The notes beneath the pieces were generated by a model. It ran no database searches, was not told the origin of the DNA, and saw nothing but the letters and a program-made list of their open reading frames with translations. A stretch of DNA of 64,000 bases from Aquilaria yunnanensis (taxonomy: Eukaryota; Streptophyta; Magnoliopsida; Malvales; Thymelaeaceae). Both the position numbers and the translations under genes were made by a program. Shown in pieces: positions 12,472 through 24,850 of the stretch (positions within the stretch are counted from its first letter, which is position 1; every line of letters starts with the position of its first letter). The stretch spans positions 23,001,501 through 23,065,500 of the forward strand of contig CM077599.1 of assembly GCA_039654915.1 (NCBI GenBank), written 5' to 3'.

Positions 12472-13299
12472 CGTCACCAGAAAAAGGAAGTAGCAAGTTA
12501 TTATACTAATATAATACAAGTCTGATGCTTTGTTTTCACTGGTTAACCCTATGTGATCAATATTTGTCAGGGAACCACGTGGATAGGCATGTCTTTTTCA
12601 ATTTTGCGGATTTCGGTACTTTTCGTTTGTCGTGTTTAATTTTCTGCTTCCCGTACGTTATTTGGATTTTGGACCCTTATGAATTAGGATACGCACTCAT
12701 ATGATTCCCCATTTCTCATTACAAAAATATTTACCCGTTCGTTGAGCAGAAAAGTGGGCCAAAAAAAAAAAAAGGATCGAACGAAAACCATTTCCATGTA
12801 TTTGCATCGAAAAACAAAAGTAGATATTCTATGGCATCGAATTTTGTTTCCGGCCCACTTCCCTGATAATTTATTGTGTTTCTATCCTTGCGTTGCATAA
12901 TTGGAGGGTCAGTGTGAGATTAATTATTCGTCAATGACACTGTCCCAGAATTAGACCGATAAAGAAGATTATCTTTAGCTTCGGTGGCTTCCTCATTTTG
13001 GCACCAACCAAATCAAGGGGGCAATATGAAGAAAAAAAAACCCACCAATCTGAAGAAAATAAACCTGCGCCGTTTTTATGGAAGCAAATAAAAATTCATC
13101 AAGTGACATTAAAGTTCACCCAAAATAAAAATATTCTAAATAATTGAGAATGGTATAATCTGACACATTCTAAAAATGTAAAAAACTTTTCTATTTACAA
13201 TTTGCAACGGTCAATTATCAAATGCTATCAACTACCAGGAGGGTGGCAACTACATGGCAGGCAGCATGAACCAACAGCTAGATTAAACCTGAGGAAAAA
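12472..13299. other. Intergenic, no feature seen
   Basis: Unremarkable A+T-rich intergenic DNA with small poly(A) tracts; no coding support. Confidence 0.4.
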
Positions 13300-14290
13300 T
13301 ATTAAAAAAGTGATTAAATTTATTGCACTTGACGCATTTGGTCACCCGTTCTTTTACATAGTGTCAAATCTAGTACTGAAGTCAAATGTTTGTGCCAAAT
13401 GAGGTACCAATGTCTTAAAATGGGACAAACAATGTGACCAATGTAACTGACGGTGGGAATTTTTCGTCAAATGGCAAAATATTCCTGCAGGAGATGATTA
13501 TGCGGCAATTAAAGGATGATTGAGTGACAAAATGACATGTAATGCTAGCAAAATGCAAACTAGCATGGCATTTGGGATTTTTGGGTATTTTGGGGCATTT
13601 AGGGATTTCTGAGGGATTTGGCAATATTTCTCCTTCATCTCATTCTCCTTTGTGGCCCTATCCTCCAACTCCCCTACCTCTATCCCCAACCACCTCGCCC
13701 ACGCCATTTGCCTCTATCGTGCACCTCCTTCACTTCATCCGCCTCCGGCAAGCACCTCTTCCACCTCATCTCCTTGCCCAACTCTCTGATTATTCGACAA
13801 TTGGCATTGCCTGCCCCCACCACCGCCCACTTCTTTCATTGTCTGTGTCGCTTCATTATATAATTTGTTCGTTGATTTGCCAATTTGTTCATTGATTCAC
13901 CGATTTGTTTATCGATTATTCGTCACCCTATTAATCAATTCATTGATTGCTCGTCACCCTGTTTGTTCTTGGAGACCGATTTGTTCATTGATTCACTTGA
14001 TTCGCATTGTAGCTAGATCTACTACCGGGCAGGTTGAATCGGTGGCATCCTTGGAGGCTAACTTGGCGGCAATGAAGCCCACCAATGTCTTCAACTATAC
14101 CCGGATGAATTCCTGCAGGAAGAGGTAGTATTATTGGAGTCATTAAGAGTTGATGGGGCAATCTTTATGATTCTTCCCCAAATGAATTGACAACTCAGTT
14201 TTCCGTTAACATGTTATCAATACTAATATTACAATCATCAATTTGAGCCCAACTTAAAACTTCAATTATAATTTTGGTACTACTTAAAAT
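13300..14290. repeat. Dispersed repeat, possibly Mutator-like, related to the one at 61.9-62.7 kb
   Basis: The stretch 13365-13600 ('ggtaccaatgtcttaaaatg', 'caaatggcaaaatattc', 'agatgatta', 'gacaattaaag'-like phrases) is a diverged copy of 61970-62150, in the same orientation. It is followed by a C/T-rich interior (13620-13850) with several overlapping frames that resemble nothing I know. Exact ends and target duplication were not found, so the class is a guess. Confidence 0.5.
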
Positions 14291-14689
14291 AATAGTGACG
14301 GTAAGTGTGTTCGGATCAATAAGTCCAATCATTTTTTTAATACTTTTTCCTTAAACCTGCGAGCAATTTGCAAAACCAATCTCTTTCTTTCTCTATTGTT
14401 TTTGGTTACAACATTAATGTTTGTTTTTCTTAGAAAAGAATCCCCCCTTAAAATGGTGACGCTGAGGGATTAGCAATTCAATCCCTGACCTAAAAATAAG
14501 AAGTCGTTGCAGAAGAAATTTAATAAATGCTGTACTTCCAAGAAAAAGGAAATAAATTAAAAAATAAACAAATGTACGAATTAAGAAGCCTTTTTATTCA
14601 GGCTTTCCAGATGACCAAACTGACACCCATCTGACTCTCTACTCTCCCTCCTGTGTGTGTATATTTATATTAACTGTATAACTAAATGG

Positions 14690-15090
14690 GTTAATTATAA
14701 TTTATCTTTAAAATTTAAGTAAAATTATATTTTATTATTTTATTTTAAAAATATATACTTTATCTCCTATCTTTTTAATATAGTCTGACAATAATTTTTA
14801 AAATTTTAATTTAAACACTATGATAACTATTTTTTGATAAGTTTAATATGTATTTTTTACAGTTAATGAATATTTTAAATTATCAATAAATAATTTTTTA
14901 AAATATTAATTAACTGTAAAAAATAAAATATAAATTAAAATTATTTAAAAATAAGTATTGTACAGTTTAAATTAAAAATTTTAAAAATTACTGCTAAACT
15001 GTATAAAAAAGTAGATGACAAAATATTTATTTTTAAAATAAAAAAATAAAGTAAAATTTCACATAAATTTTATGGAACAAATTGTAATTC
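14690..15090. mobile_element. AT-rich foldback MITE, copy 1
   Basis: The left half ('ttaattataatttatcttt...', 'aattttaatttaaac') recurs reverse-complemented in the right half ('gtttaaattaaaaatttt', '...aaattgtaatt'), so almost the whole ~400 bp can fold on itself about a centre near 14890. No ORF. Confidence 0.65.
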
Positions 15091-15659
15091 TGAAGTAACA
15101 AATAATAGAAAAAAAAAAAGGAGAAACTGACCGTTTCAGAGTCTCTCTGTCCATTTATAAAGTCCCCACTCCACCCGAGAAAGAAATGAGCGATTTTCTT
15201 ACACTAATAAAAAAGAAAGAGAAACAAACGCCTCTGACCCGATTGTTTTAGTCACAAAATCTGCATGCGTACATCGTTGCTTGCCGCTTCCGATGTACAT
15301 CTCTCGCTTCAATGCCCATGCCTGCTTTTACTTTTTTATTCAATCCTTTTTGCACTGCTTATAAGTTATAGGAAAAGTTGTCAAAATCAATTTATGATTT
15401 CATAATTTGAAATAAAAAATAATTTAATTATATTCGATAATTACAATTATGATTTTTGTTAAATTTTATGGCTACGATTAATAAAAAAATTAAAAATAAC
15501 TCCACATGAAATCCTTCTAATTTTTGACAGCCTTATTTTTAGAAGCCTATTTGGGAATTGGGAGGCCTCAGCCCCTAAAATAGTGAAACTTTACTTCCAT
15601 TTCTTAAATTTTGTTATGGGATATACGAAAACTTACAATTACTTCTTGAATATGATCTA

Positions 15660-16060
15660 ACCAACAATTTGCCCCCATCTATTTTAAAAAATCTATATAT
15701 TATCTCTATATTTTTTTACACTATTTGATAACAATTTTTTAAACTATATTTAAACTTTACGATAATTATTTTATAATAATTTCAATCTTTTTAATATTTT
15801 TTTATAATTAATAAATATTTTAAATTATTAATTTTTTCTTTCTGTAAATATATTTTGCACACTGTAAATGCATATGAGTATTTTTTAAATGTCGTTAGTT
15901 GTGAATCATGAAATTATTGGAACTTAATCATCAAACGGTTTAAATTAAGATTTTAAAAGTTACTATCAGCTACTATAAAAAAATAAAGGGTAAAGTGTAG
16001 GTTTTTTAAAATAAAAAGATAAAGTGTAAGTTAAATCAAACCACAGAAGATTTTTGTAAT
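15660..16060. mobile_element. AT-rich foldback MITE, copy 2 (diverged)
   Basis: It has the same organisation and recognisable phrases as the 14690-15090 copy ('aaatattttaaattat', 'ttaaactttacgataa', 'gataaagtgtaa'), again self-complementary end to end, but more diverged. Confidence 0.55.
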
Positions 16061-16362
16061 CATTTCTAAAATATATTACTTATAATTTCCTCCTAAGATT
16101 AGGTATTATTTTTTAAGAATTAAAGTTTAAGAAAAATTATGCATACTCATTTTCAAAAAATTTGGGACTTGCTTCCAAAAACTTATCTGTTTAATTTAAG
16201 GCACACAATATAATTACTCAGCACACCTTTCTTTTTCAATTTTGTGAGTAAAAGTAGTTGATTAAAAATAAATAAATAAATACAGAGGTAGCGATAAATC
16301 AGCATCTGACGCTCTGGCCTTCCCGGGATGCACAGATTTATAAAGGGTGCCAAAGGTACTGT

Positions 16363-16376
16363 CCATATAAATACAC
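16363..16376 (+). promoter_or_regulatory. Candidate TATA box of the BOI-like RING gene
   Basis: ATATAAATA lies about 210 bp upstream of the start codon, allowing a C/T-rich leader of about 180 bases before ATG 16579. Position and sequence fit a plant TATA box. Not proven. Confidence 0.5.
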
Positions 16377-16578
16377 AATTCCTTTTTGTTTTCTTCCTTG
16401 TCACTTGTCGCTACAAATCTCAACACCAGACCCCTTGTGTCCTGCCCTCCATTGCCCAACACAAACCCACCAGAACCATAACTTTATCACGAATCCAAAT
16501 TATATTCAGGAACAAAAGTTGTTTTTCTCTCGTTGTCTGCCCTTCTTCTTCTCCTCCTTCTCATTTGTCTGAGAAGCG

Positions 16579-17543
16579 ATGGCTATACAGACGCAGGTTT
16601 GTACAGAGAACATCGGAGGATTTCTTCCCCTGTCCAACTTCCAGGGCCGGAACCTCAACAACGGCGCCTTCTGCTCCTGTCTTGTGCAGAAGCCGTTGCA
16701 AAAACAACAGTTTCTACAACAAATGTACGACCAATCTCTCTTCTTTCACGACTATCTTCTCGCTTCTTCTTTGAAGAGCTCCAATTCGGTCACCGGCAAC
16801 GGCGGCCTTGATTTGATGTGTTATTTCCAGTCCCAATGGCTAGAGATTGACCGCTTCATCTCATCACAGGTTAGATTTATTCACAAGAATCGATTTCTTT
16901 TTTATTTCAGTACCCCGTATATTTAATAGTACTACTTTTTTTACAATTTGTTCAGTTCGTTCTTTTATTTATTTTTAATTAATTATGTCTGGCTTGGCTG
17001 AAACAGAATGAAAGACTGAGGTTGATGATGCAAGAACAGAGGAAGCAGGAGATTGCGGGACTGATGAAGAGAATCGAATCGAAGACCTCTGCTCTTATGC
17101 GGCAGAAGGACAAAGAGATATTGAAAGCGGCGAACAAGACGGTGGAGTTGGAAAATCTGCTGAAGAGTTTGGAAATGGAGAACCAAGGGTGGCAGAGGGC
17201 AGCGCAGGAGAAGGAAGCGATGGTGGTTTCTCTGAAGAACATTCTGGAAGAGATGCGGAAGGAAGCTTCGTGCTGTGTCAACAATGGGGCGGAAGACGCG
17301 GAGTCATGCTGCCAAGGGGAGAGAGGAGAAGACATGGAAGCGACAGGGGAGAGCAGAGGCTTTGTTAAGAGGAACACGACATGTACAATGGTGTGCAGAG
17401 GCTGTGAGACTCGAAACTCGTGTGTCGTCTTGTTCCTTCCGTGTCGCCATCTCTGCGCGTGTAAAGGGTGCGATGCGTTTCTTGATTCGTGTCCCGTCTG
17501 CAAAATGCCCAAGAAAGCTAGCTTAGAGGCGCTCTTATTCTAG
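16579..17543 (+). CDS. BOI-type RING E3 ubiquitin ligase (BOI-related), two exons
   Basis: Exon 1 is 16579-16869 (97 codons) and exon 2 is 17007-17543 (178 codons and TAG). The junction is TCACAG|GTTAGA ... AAACAG|AATGAA, phase 0, for a 275-residue protein. Exon 1 is a Gln/Asn/Ser-rich N-terminus. Residues about 98-185 form a long charged coiled coil (heptads with RLRLMMQ, KRIESK, ELENLLKSLE). A C-terminal C3HC4 RING follows at about 227-262: CRGC, LPCRHLCACKGC and CPVC. Coiled coil plus C-terminal RING with the CRHLC core is the layout of the plant BOI/BRG and S-ribonuclease-binding-protein-11-like family, ubiquitin ligases linked to stress, cell death and gibberellin responses. Its specific target cannot be read from sequence. 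Confidence 0.9.
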
Positions 17544-18719
17544 GCTGGAGCTGGAGCTGGACCATAAATAATTTCCCGGGAAAAATGGGGCAGAAAGAAA
17601 AAAGTTACAAGATAGGGTAGCGCAAGTGAATGCTAGGAAAGAGGCAAGGGCAGAAATTAGATTGGAATAGTACTTCTTCTTACCTTTTTTTTTTTTTTTT
17701 TTCTCTTTTCTATCTCTTTTTTTTTTTTGGGGGGAATTTTGGCCTTTTTAAGATTTCGTTTTGATATGTACTTTAAACTAGAAAAAAGGGACCAATAGAA
17801 CAGATATTAAACAAGGGCATCTTTCCTTTCTGTGGGTCATTTTTCTGGTGTGGCCTGAAAATCGATTTATTTGACGGATTGATATGATTATTCGAAACAG
17901 AGTAGAGTCCTTTTATTTATTAGCTTTTCATATTTTGGTTTGGCCTTGACAAATTGACCGGAGAGGTGTGACTGAAAGTGAAGCAAACAAAACAGTGAAT
18001 TGTGGTAAGAGGATTCTCTTGCCTTTCAAGTTTCAAGTGCCAGGTTTTGTGTTGGAAAAGTAAAAGGGGACGGGAATCGCCTTGAATTTGTCGGGTTCGG
18101 TCCTGTTCTCTTTCTAGTTTCTTTCTGGTAATGGGCTCCTTGTTCATTCTCTTTTTGTTACGCTTTGCTTTGGTTATTGCAACCTGTCGCATATTTTCTC
18201 TCCTCGTCTAGCTCCCGCGCTCTCGTGTTTATCCAAATCCAACAAATGCACTTACCACAACCCCCCCCGGCGCGGATGTTAAAACCGGAATTTCAGAGCC
18301 ATGGATATAATAAAAAATCTAATCGAATCATAACTATAGACTTATAACCATAATCATAAAAACGTAAGATCTTAAAATTTGATAACTTTCCTCCGACTTC
18401 CTTATCCTAGCCTAAACTCACAGCCTTTGCCTATTACGTGAAATTAACAGGTACAGTCCGTATGTCAGACTTTGCATGTTTTTGTTGAGAAAAAGCGATA
18501 AAGGACGTTCGTTCCAAGACGGAATTATATATTGCTTTCGTGGTCAAGGTTAATTTGCATATTTCGCATAGCCCATATCCATTTCTCAGGGGTGTTCGTG
18601 GCGCAGTTTCGACCGGTTTCACCTTAAATCTAAGCCATATCTTATATGTAACTGATTTACATATTATAAAACTAAATTGGACCGTTTACAATTAATTAAA
18701 AACTAAACCGCATAAAATG
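17544..18719. other. 3' flank of the RING gene and intergenic DNA
   Basis: Poly(T) tracts at 17686-17702 and 17718-17728 and a possible 3' untranslated region come first; the rest has no gene I can support. Confidence 0.45.
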
Positions 18720-19340
18720 TAGTTCAGTGTGGTTTGATTTGACCGGTTTATCTTTTCTATCATGTAAAATAATTTAAGTTACTTCACAACACTTGTTTTC
18801 ATGTTAATACGTTGTTCTGAAAACTAAATAGTTTTATAAAACATCAATAATTCCGCACTTAAGAACATTACAAACACAAAATAGCATAATTTGTTTACTT
18901 TTACCCAAATTTGTTCAATTTGTTTCATTTGATCAATTATCTCTCCTTTTCTCCGCTTATTTGTTTTCGTCTTACAGATGAAAAAGGGAATGAGCATGAA
19001 AATGGGAAGAGCATAGACAAGTGGCATTTATGTGGTTCAGTGCGGTTTGATTTGACCGATTTATCTTTTCTATCCTGTAAAATAATTTAAGTTACTTCAC
19101 AACACTTGTTTTAATGTTAATATGTTGTTCTGAAAACTAAATAGTTTTATAAAACATCAATAATTCCTCACTTTAGAACATTATAAACACAAAATAGCCT
19201 AATTTGTTTACTTTTACCCAAATTTGTTCAATTCGTTTCATTTGATCAATTGACTTTCCTTTTCTCCGCTTATTTGTTTCTATCTTACAGATGAAAAAGG
19301 GAATGAGCATGAAAATGGGAAGAGCATAGACAAGTGTCAT
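18720..19340. repeat. Direct tandem duplication, ~312-bp unit, two copies
   Basis: The sequence starting 'gttcagtgtggtttgatttg' at about 18722 recurs at about 19034 and both copies end with 'gggaagagcatagacaagtg'. Only scattered substitutions separate the copies, so the duplication is fairly recent. No coding content. Confidence 0.85.
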
Positions 19341-19594
19341 GGCTCATTGCCAAATCCTTGTGCTACTTAGATTTAATCAGCTTAAAAATGTTCAAGCAGT
19401 ACTACTAAAAAATACAGATCAAGCAAACAGTGATCAAAGAACATCAATCAAAATAAATTAAGCAACCTCAAGTTGTTGCAAAAAAAGGTAATTCAAATAC
19501 TCCAAAATATCAAAACAAAGTTGATTATTTTCATGAAATGGGTACTTAATAGGACGAACCTTGAGAAAAGATTCCACTTTGCAGCTGTTACAAG

Positions 19595-20306
19595 TAGGGG
19601 TGAGCATGGGTCGGGTTGGTTCGGTTTTATGGTGGAACCGAACCAACCCAAAATGGTCTCGGTTCCAAAATTTTTCTACCCAACCCAGAACCGAGAACCG
19701 AATAAAACCAGAACCATGGTTCTGGGTTTCTCGGTTCTGGTTCTCGGGTTTTTCGGTTTATATCATATACCTATAACAACACCAAAATTCAATAAATCTA
19801 CATCCATAATCAGTTTTATGACATATTCAACATAATATACAATTAAATTAATATTTAAATATACGTACTTAGATACATTCAAAAGAGTTTAAAATATTAT
19901 TTTTACAAAAATGGTTTAAAAGAGTTGCTTGTGGGGCATCTTTTATCTCAACTAGTTTACTTCATTCCAGTAATTCCAATATTGGTATGACATTCAATAT
20001 AGAAAAATGAGCCTTTAAGACCATCTCCTTCAGTATCAAAACCTAAAATATGTTGATGTCATAAATTTTTAATTTTGCATGATTCAAATGAAAAAAATAT
20101 CATAATTGTGTCGTAAAAAGTATTCTAGAATAAAAGATTGAAAACAAAATGATTTATGAGTGGTGGGTCTATGAAGCAAAGTAATTTAAGTGAATATGGA
20201 GAAATTTCGTAAATGATCCCACAACTTCCATACTGTTTCAATTTGGAACATCAGTTTAAGAGTTTAATATAAAAACACAAAATAACCATCATAATATTTC
20301 AAAGAA

Positions 20307-20348
<42 letters not shown>

Positions 20349-20563
20349 TAGTAATATTATAATTTTTATTATATATATATATCTCGGGTTCGGTTCCACC
20401 TCGGGTTGGTTTCATATGGAACCAGAACCAACCCAAAAACCATCGGTTCTCCTATATGTGGAACCAACCCGAGAACCATGATCAATTTTTACCCAACCCA
20501 ACCCAACCCAATGGGGGTGGTTCGGTTTCGATTTCGGGTTTACCCAACCCATGCTCACCCCTA
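19595..20563. mobile_element. Non-autonomous hAT-type element with perfect 8-bp target duplication
   Basis: TAGGGGTGAGCATGGGTCGG at the left is mirrored by CCCAACCCATGCTCACCCCTA at the right. Flanks gttacaag at 19587-19594 and 20564-20571 are identical. Subterminal 'cggttc / gaaccg' motifs are dense. No transposase. A (GT)n microsatellite lies at 20311-20341. Confidence 0.9.
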
Positions 20564-20984
20564 GTTACAAGAGGAAGAGAAGAAAAACCGAAACCTGAAA
20601 GATATGAGGCTGCGACCTACGATTGCGAATGCCAATGCCTCCACGCAAGATTGAGAAAGGAAAGGTCAAGTTGAGAGAGGTTGCGACTTAAGAGTGAAAA
20701 AGTGAGAGGCTGAAACAGTAGATGCAGGACTGAGACAAAGTAGACGAAGGGCAATGGTGTGCGACGCAGATGTGGGGTGTGTAGCAGAGACGTAGAAGGC
20801 CTAGAGGCTAAGATTCTGAGAATGCGAGAATGAAAATATAAAAGGGTAGCTAGGTAGATCGTATGACAACAACCAACACTTAACAGGGAGGCCCAGACCT
20901 AATATAACTAGGTTGAACTTATCCTTAGACTAGAAAAGGGGATGGGCTAATAGGCTTTAAGTTTCTACCAAGTTATTAAGGGTG

Positions 20985-21162
20985 CGGGTTCGGTCCGATT
21001 TTACTGGGTTTTAAAATTAAAACCCAAACCACACCGCATATACATCGATTTTTAGTTTTTAGAACCCAAACCGCACCATAACCTGCATAAACCCGCATAA
21101 TCAATGGGTTGATTCGGTTCGGCCTGTGCGGTTTCGCAGGTTGGATAAACACCCCTACCATT
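20985..21162. mobile_element. Small hAT-like MITE or fragment
   Basis: The left 'taagggtgcgggttcggtcc' and the right end, whose reverse complement starts 'taggggtgtttatccaacc', look like hAT termini, with 'aacccaaaccgcacc' repeats between. I found no matching 8-bp flanks, so one end may be truncated. Confidence 0.5.
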
Positions 21163-21189
21163 TCCCATCCACAGATAAAAAAAGATGAT

Positions 21190-21480
21190 AAAATTTATGG
21201 AAGGTCACCAAAATTATTTTTTTTATTATTTTAAATGGATACTTGATCTTTACGTTGTCCTAATGAGGTACCTTATCTCTTATTACGCATCATTTTTATG
21301 TTATTTTCGTTAATTACATGGTTAAGTTTGACAGAAAATAATGACATGGCCAAAGAAAATATTAAAATAAATTTTAAAATAACATTTCTAGTGTCAGAGG
21401 CCTTTATCCTTAATCTCTTCTAAACCATAAGGGACCCTAGGAACCTTATACTAATTTAGTGTTGGGCCTATGTAATTTTG
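21190..21480. repeat. Dispersed repeat related to 34920-35130
   Basis: Phrases 'gtcctaatgaggtacc', 'ttaagtttgacagaaa...gatgacatgg'-like and 'aaagaaaatattaaaataaa' are shared in the same order with 34950-35095. Class and ends are not determined. Confidence 0.55.
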
Positions 21481-21499
21481 TCCCTTAGTGGGTCTGTTC

Positions 21500-22346
21500 A
21501 AGGGCTGAAAATGGGTCAGGCCTAGCCCGAGCTCGGCCCTATCACAATTCGGCACTACTCAAGCTCGAGCTCGAGTTGCTCAAGCCCCTTTTTTTAGGCT
21601 CGAGCTTGGCTTGACTCAAGCTCGAGCTCTACTCAAAAAATGCTGGAGGCTCGAGTACAAATACCAGGTGCGACGAGGTGGAGCCGACCACAACCGATTC
21701 TGAAGCGTCGGCGTCGCAAAGTGGAGGCGTCAGTTTGTTGGAGACGAGAGGGAATCAGAATCCACTGCGAAGTGCGAAGGCGACTAGGCGAGGCCGTGTG
21801 GGAGAGTGCGACGGCGCTGATGAATCCGACGGGGAAAGTGATGATCTGAATCTGATCTAAATGAAGCTGCTGACGACGGCCTAACGCTGATGAATCCGAT
21901 TCCGACAGGTGACACCGCGACAAAGAGAGTCGAGAATCGAGAGTCAAGAGACTAGGTGGTGTGATGGTGTTTGGGTCAAAGCGACGAAGCCCCAGCGACT
22001 GGAATCTGCGTCTGCAAAAGCGAAAGAGAGGCCAAGACTCGGAAGGGAGTGGAGGGGGGAGGGGGAGTGGAGACTAAGGGAAAGGGGCGAAGGGCCGAAC
22101 TGCCGAAGGGGAATGGGCTCATTGGGCTGGGACTAAGGGAAGGCCCAATAATATAAATAACGAGCCTGGTAAGCTCGATGGCCTAAAGGGCCGAATATGT
22201 GTGGGCTCGAGCTCAGCTCAAAAATAACTCGAGCCCAATTTTCGGATCGAGCTCGAGCTCGAGCTCGAAAATACCCGACTCAAAAATCTCTTACTCGAGC
22301 TCGAGCTCGAGCTACCCGAATAAAGCCCTGCCCATTTTCAGCCCTA
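21500..22346. mobile_element. Non-autonomous hAT-type element with perfect 8-bp target duplication and G+C-rich interior
   Basis: The ends AAGGGCTGAAAATGGGTCAGG and ...CCCATTTTCAGCCCTA are inverted. Flanks gtctgttc at 21492-21499 and 22347-22354 are identical. Subterminal 'gagctcgagctcgag' blocks occur on both sides. The interior 21640-22140 is G+C-rich, with overlapping frames that may be captured sequence, but I recognise no protein. Confidence 0.88.
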
Positions 22347-22354
22347 GTCTGTTC

Positions 22355-23777
22355 GTTAATTAAATCATTAATGCAATATTGTATTGTACTATGCCTTATT
22401 ATAGTTATAGGTCAAAGACTATAAAAATAATATATATACAGTGCTGCTGCCTAGTATTTCAAACATATGCATTTTTATTAAACATACTGTTATGCACTGT
22501 GAATCCATATAAGCTACCAAAGAACATAACCAATAATTCCATAGTATTTACCAGAGGCATAAGTTCAACACACATATATACATCATATAAAAAAATGTTA
22601 TATATATGCTACACACTGAAAATCTTGGAATCCAATCCCACTTGAGCTACACTGCTAAAAGAAAGACCATTATAGTACTCAGGTATCTCTTGCTCCTTGC
22701 CTCTGTACCACAAAGGCCAGTAAGTTAGTACTCTAAATAATTAAGAACCAGCAAGAAGAAACATAGAAAAAATAAACTATAGTAAATAACTCATGCACAC
22801 TTGGTATCAAAATACTAACAACCAGTTCTTTTATTAGTTATTAGCCCCAGGTTCACCAGTATCTGCACACAAAATATGTAAGAGATGTGATAACCAAAGG
22901 TTCCCAATAAAGGTTGTAACCTACATGAAAAATAATCATATAGGACCATGCATAATACCCATAAGGATGTCAATATATGCCTAGTGTACTTGTGTTCAAA
23001 TTATAGTGCTAGGAACTCGTATTATTGGCCAATAATTATGGGAGTAGCGAATTCTCACAATTCCTTTACTTATTAGTCCTACAATTGACAAATCCAACTT
23101 GTCTATATAAATACTTCTTTGAAAGTTTCTTAGTATTTGCCAATATCCCTTATTTTATGAGCAGGAGTGAACTATTTGCTTATTTAAATGCATGTGTCCA
23201 TGCTAGCATTCCAAGGTTTTGTGAGTGGTTAAGGACACCTCCCCCTCTTCGATTCACGCAAGCCTTGGCTCATCATGGTAACCTTAGGTATCTTAGGTTC
23301 TCAAACCATCATACTTTCCATAAATTACACCATATTAAGGTTCCGTTTGCCCATAGATACAAGTTTACAAATATGCATATACATACTTGATATGCACTTC
23401 ATAGTTTGGCTTCCTACCAAAGCCAATCATATAAGCTTCTTAAACAGCCATTAATACTCAATTTACATTCTTGTTAAATTCATCAATAATTCAGCCACTT
23501 GATATACAAGTATCATGGCTAAATTTATTTAGCACATAAGCATACAAATCAAGTAACTTTTATCTTAAATAACTTAGTTTACAAGTTTCAAGTACTTAGC
23601 CTTTTGTCTCAGTTTCAAGCCAAACTTAGGACCCATTTTAGTAGCTTTTTTCCAGCACTTATATTGGTCATTTTAAGCATAATTTAGTAATTTTAACACT
23701 TGGAAACAGACCCTTAAACAAGCACCAACAGCCCAGATTTTTCTGTCTCTGTTTTGACTATCTTGAAGTTATTTACA
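22355..23777. other. Intergenic, no gene supported
   Basis: Non-coding by eye. Long stretches resemble retroelement LTR or untranslated sequence but lack diagnostic ends. Confidence 0.35.
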
Positions 23778-23785
23778 TTTTTAAT

Positions 23786-24842
23786 CAAGGTTGTTAAGAT
23801 CAAGATTTTACATTAGATCGTTTTTCATGATGCAAGATCGGGATCGTAAAATCGGATCGTGAATTGTAAGATCCTACTAAAACTTAAAGTTTCTTGTCTA
23901 AATAATATAGTTCATGTAAAAATCAATTATCTTGGACATTCATGTAAAATTTGAGTGACATACCAATATAAAAATTATCATTTAAAATTATTACCTCATT
24001 TTATTTTTCTTTCTTTAATAATTTTTTTTATTTCTATTGAGCTAAAGTCTTAAAAAATAATCCCAGCTAATTAATTTTTGTTCATTTTTTATTGTTTGAC
24101 TCATGACCGACCTTTTTTTCTTTGTATTTATCATGCCTTATAAGTTAGAACTCAATAAAAAAAATCCCCACAAAAATCCCATTAGCCCACCCAAGTTGTA
24201 TGTTTATTACAAAATTACCATATGTGTTGACTTTTCAAAAACAACAGCCAATTTTGTATTTTCCCCCACTTGCACGTGGGTTGTTCTGTTTTTTTCTCCC
24301 TCCCCTATGCGTGTCAGAGACTCAGAGCAAATTAAACTTTTCTTTCTATTTCTCACAACTCTCTATCTCAAACTCTTTTTCTGTCTTCCTCTCTTGTAAC
24401 TCTCTCTTTATTCTCTCTTTCTTCTTTTTTTCTTCTCTATCTCAAACTTAGAGCAAATTAAGCATCTTCTTCTATCTTTCTTTTCACAACTTGTGCATAT
24501 GGTCGGGAACTTTCTTCTCTCTTTCTTTTCGTAACTTATGCATCTGCCCAGGAAAAACGAGCAAGATGAGAGTTTGACAGTAAGCAAAACGAGCAAGCCA
24601 ATACGGTTGAGAAAACCAAGCAAAGATAGAGCAAGACGATCGGTGTGACGGTGATGGAGCAAAACAAGCAAAGGATGTCGGGATCGGTGGGATCTTAACT
24701 TTTTACGATTTTACGATTCAGAACATGATTCTATCGCGATCCTACTAGGGCACCGATTTTACTACAATTCTTATAGGTTTTTTGAATCCAGATCGTAGGA
24801 TCGCACGATCCTACGATCTGAATCGCGTTTTTAACAACCTTG
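23786..24842. mobile_element. hAT-type non-autonomous element
   Basis: CAAGGTTGTTAA at the left and TTAACAACCTTG at the right are nearly perfect inverted ends. Flanks tttttaat (23778-23785) and cttttaat (24843-24850) differ at one base, fitting an 8-bp duplication. Next to the ends are 'gatcgtaaaatcg' / 'cgatcctacgatc' subterminal repeats. The 1057-bp interior has no transposase. Confidence 0.82.
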
Positions 24843-24850
24843 CTTTTAAT

